Origin: Thermoplasmata archaeon
GTDB lineage: Archaea; Thermoplasmatota; Thermoplasmata; Lutacidiplasmatales; UBA184
Reading direction: 5' to 3'
Length of the DNA stretch: 7,461 bases
Assembly: GCA_030039995.1 (NCBI GenBank)
Contig: JASHUL010000163.1
Span: 1 to 7,461 of the forward strand
In this document: piece by piece, positions 5,348-7,461 of the stretch
Numbering within the stretch: position 1 is the first letter of the stretch
How the letters are laid out: the number at the start of each line of letters is the position of its first letter
Notes under the pieces: generated by a model
What the model was told of the DNA's origin: nothing
Database searches by the model: none
What the model saw: the letters and a program-made list of their open reading frames with translations, nothing else
Position numbers and translations under genes: made by a program

Positions 5348-6745
5348 ATGAAGGCCGACAGCTCGCACCGGTCGGGCGAGGGAACGTCCCCCGGCACGAC
5401 CCGGGCGCCGCCGGGGGACGACGAGTCCCCCGCGGTCGCCGGACCGTTCCGCGCCGGTGCCGAGTGGCAGCCGCTCGAAGAGGTGTTGATCCACCGTCCG
5501 GGCGTCGAGATGTTCTTCGGGCTGCTCGAGCCGTACTCGTTCCTCTACGAGCGGGGGTTCCGTGGCGACGAGGCGATCCATGAACACGAGGAACTCGAGC
5601 ACGCCCTCGGACAAGCCGGCGTCCGGGTGCGCCGGTTGATCCACCTGGCGATCGAGATCGGGAGCCGCCATCCGGACCTGATCGAGCAGGTTCGTCAGCG
5701 CGTGCTCCGGATCGTTCGGTATTCGGGACCCGCTCCGATGGTCGAAGCCTCGCGGGCCGCGCTCCGGCGGAACCTCGACCGGTTCGATGGCGAGACGTTG
5801 TTCAACATCCTACTGCTCCGACCGTCCGTCCATCTCTCCCGCCGCGCCGGAGTGAGGGTGATCCTTCCGAAGGTCGAGCTCGACACGCCGCTCGCCAACC
5901 TCTACTTCATGCGCGACCAGCAAGCGCTGACCGCCCGAGGCTACATCCGCGGTCGGATGTCGAAGCCCCAGCGGCAGAACGAGCCGATCCTCACGGGGGC
6001 TCTCCTGCGGGCGTGGGGCGCCCCGTTCGTCGCCGAGGTCCGCGCCCCCGGGACGTTCGAGGGCGGTGACTTCCTGCCGATGGGCGATTTCGCGCTGCTC
6101 GGGACCGGTGACCGCACGAACGCGAGCGGGGTCCGCCAGTTGCTCGCGAGCGACCTCGGCGTCGACGAGGTCGCGGTCGTACATCAGCCGAGCCACCCCG
6201 CGATCCCGGGGAACGACCCGGACCCGATGATCGACATGCATCTCGACACGTACCTGAACATCCCGGGCGCGGGCCTCGCGCTCGGATGCGCGCCGCTGCT
6301 GGACCGCGCGCGCACCGAAGTCTACCGGCGCGCCGGAGGCGGGCGGATGCGCCGGGCCCCGCGGTCGTTCTCGTTGCGGGAGTACCTCGCCTCGAAGCGG
6401 TTCGAGGTCCTGCCGATCTCGACGTTGGAACAGATGAGCTACGCGTCGAACTTCCTCTGCCTGAGGGACCGGCGCATCCTCGCGGTCGAGGTCGAGACCG
6501 AGGTCGACCGAGTCCTCGGCGGCCTACAGGTCGCGGCCCGGCGCAACCCGCGGAAGTACGGCGCGTTGCTGGCGCTCGCCCGCAAGGAACGGCAGGAGCT
6601 TCGGGCCGGGCCGGGCTTCTTCCCGCACACGGCCGCGATCCGGGACCACGGAATCGAGGTCGTGCCGCTGAACCTCAGCGAGATCACCGGAGGGTACGGG
6701 GGCGCCCATTGCATGACCTGCGTGGTGCGCCGGTCCGCGCGATGA
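5348..6745 (+). CDS. arcA: Arginine deiminase
   Basis: Catalyses arginine + water to citrulline + ammonia, the first step of the ADI pathway, in the cytosol. The 465-residue protein has the guanidine-modifying (pentein) fold motifs in order: EVLIHRPG (45-52); NLYFMRDQQ with D190; TFEGGDF with E238; DMHLDT with H298 and D300; and GGAHCMTC with the nucleophile C455. All five residues of the known catalytic set (Asp, Glu, His, Asp, Cys) are therefore present. Classical enzymes are about 410 residues. The extra length includes an N-terminal Ser/Gly/Pro/Thr-rich stretch of about 33 residues with no in-frame alternative start before the fold. RDQQ replaces the RDP seen in bacterial enzymes as I recall them, and C458 lies three residues after the nucleophile. 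Flanking permease and carbamate kinase genes support ADI over agmatine deiminase or an amidinotransferase. The stop overlaps the next start (ATGA). Confidence 0.93.
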   Translation: MKADSSHRSGEGTSPGTTRAPPGDDESPAVAGPFRAGAEWQPLEEVLIHRPGVEMFFGLLEPYSFLYERGFRGDEAIHEHEELEHALGQAGVRVRRLIHLAIEIGSRHPDLIEQVRQRVLRIVRYSGPAPMVEASRAALRRNLDRFDGETLFNILLLRPSVHLSRRAGVRVILPKVELDTPLANLYFMRDQQALTARGYIRGRMSKPQRQNEPILTGALLRAWGAPFVAEVRAPGTFEGGDFLPMGDFALLGTGDRTNASGVRQLLASDLGVDEVAVVHQPSHPAIPGNDPDPMIDMHLDTYLNIPGAGLALGCAPLLDRARTEVYRRAGGGRMRRAPRSFSLREYLASKRFEVLPISTLEQMSYASNFLCLRDRRILAVEVETEVDRVLGGLQVAARRNPRKYGALLALARKERQELRAGPGFFPHTAAIRDHGIEVVPLNLSEITGGYGGAHCMTCVVRRSAR

Positions 6746-7461
6746 GCCGGATCCTCGTCGCGCTCGGCGGGAACGCGCTCGCCCCTGCGCACGGCGCGGG
6801 CACCTGGGCCGAGGCGCGACGCGAGATGCGTCGTACCGCGGTCGCCCTCGCGGGGATCGTCGCCCGGGGCCACGAGCTCGTGGTGACGCACGGGAACGGG
6901 CCGCAGGTCGGGAACCTCGTACGCGAGGCCGAGCTCGCCGAACGCGAGGTCCCGGCCCCGCCGATGTACGTCGCCGACGCGGAATCGCAAGGACAGATCG
7001 GCTTCCTCGTCGCGCAGGAGCTCTCGCGGGCCCTCGCCCGGGCCGGCCGACCCCGGTTCGTCGTACCGGTCGTCTCCCGAACCGAGGTCGACGCGCGCGA
7101 CCCGGCGTTCGGCACCCCGTCGAAGCCGGTCGGGCGGTTCTACTCGGCCGCCGAGGCGCGCCGGCTTCGAGGGAGGTCGGGTTGGGTGCTACGGCGGGAT
7201 CCCCAACGCGGCGGCTGGCGTCGGGTCGTGGCGTCTCCGCGCCCCGGGAGCTGGCTCGAGGGCCCCGCGATCCGTCGGGCCCTCGACCTCGGGCTCGGGC
7301 GTCGGTGCGTCTTTGTCGTCGCGGGCGGCGGGGGCATCCCGGTCGTCCGGGACGGTCGCGGCGGTTGGAGCGGTGTCGACGCGGTGATCGACAAGGACCG
7401 TTCGGCCGCGCGAGTCGCCCGGACGCTCGGCTGCGCCACGCTGTTGATCGTCACGGACGTC
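6742..7461 (+). CDS. arcC: Carbamate kinase, 3' end cut by window
   Basis: Catalyses ATP-forming phosphoryl transfer from carbamoyl phosphate to ADP, the energy-yielding step of the ADI pathway. The ATG at 6742 overlaps the arginine deiminase stop as ATGA, so translation is probably coupled; no good ribosome binding site lies close by. The first 240 codons are present and the usual length is near 310, so about 70 residues are missing. Motifs in order are GGNAL (9-13), THGNGPQVGNL (49-59), DAESQGQIG (79-87), DPAFGTPSKPVGRFY (120-134, with K128), RRVVASPRP (160-168), AGGGGIP (194-200), AVIDKD (214-219) and the start of the LTD-type ADP site, IVTDV, at the edge. PSKPVGRF has Arg where the family commonly reads PxKPIGPF. 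The amino-acid kinase fold and neighbours make the call firm, although carbamate kinase-like carbamoyl phosphate synthetases exist in some archaea. Confidence 0.93.
   Translation, partial: MSRILVALGGNALAPAHGAGTWAEARREMRRTAVALAGIVARGHELVVTHGNGPQVGNLVREAELAEREVPAPPMYVADAESQGQIGFLVAQELSRALARAGRPRFVVPVVSRTEVDARDPAFGTPSKPVGRFYSAAEARRLRGRSGWVLRRDPQRGGWRRVVASPRPGSWLEGPAIRRALDLGLGRRCVFVVAGGGGIPVVRDGRGGWSGVDAVIDKDRSAARVARTLGCATLLIVTDV

Noticed and set aside
3714..5351. A 545-codon plus-strand open frame inside the permease gene.
   Set aside because: It is shifted relative to the permease frame, which has clear APC motifs; the product is Arg/His-rich and shows no known fold.
4228..5397. A 389-codon minus-strand open frame antisense to the permease.
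   Set aside because: A highly charged Arg/Glu/Asp-rich product typical of antisense frames over a hydrophobic protein.

Overview
The window is a GC-rich, gene-dense stretch of a prokaryotic chromosome, most likely archaeal. Ribosome binding sites of the GGTG/GGTGA type sit about 5-8 bases before several starts, AT-rich patches lie where archaeal TATA boxes would be, and the amino-acid permease has a long extra C-terminal membrane region that I associate with archaeal members. A high-GC member of the Thermoplasmatota is a reasonable guess, but this is inference; no rRNA or other marker is present.

Layout, left to right. (1) Minus strand, 1-135: the first 45 residues of a gene that runs off the left edge, possibly a PLP-dependent aminotransferase. 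(2) Minus strand, 174-1481: an ArsB/NhaD/SLC13-type membrane transporter, 38 bases upstream of gene 1 and probably co-transcribed with it. (3) Plus strand, 1589-2080: a small HNH endonuclease with an extra zinc-binding cysteine cluster, divergent from the transporter. (4) Minus strand, 1996-3210: a threonine synthase family PLP enzyme with an N-terminal zinc ribbon. Its 3' end overlaps the nuclease gene tail-to-tail by 85 bases. (5) Plus strand, from 3436 to the right edge: a tight operon of an APC amino-acid permease, arginine deiminase (arcA) and carbamate kinase (arcC, cut by the window end).

The right half is an arginine deiminase (ADI) pathway locus. The permease probably imports arginine, or exchanges it for ornithine or citrulline. 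Arginine deiminase makes citrulline and ammonia, and carbamate kinase makes ATP from carbamoyl phosphate. The linking enzyme, catabolic ornithine carbamoyltransferase (arcB), is not in the window and should be sought just downstream. A perfect 14-base inverted repeat covers the permease ribosome binding site and is the best candidate control element. The threonine synthase homologue is divergent from the operon; whether it is functionally linked is unknown.

The many other long open frames are antisense or out-of-phase shadows typical of high-GC DNA. I saw no tRNA, rRNA, CRISPR array, insertion sequence or integration site.
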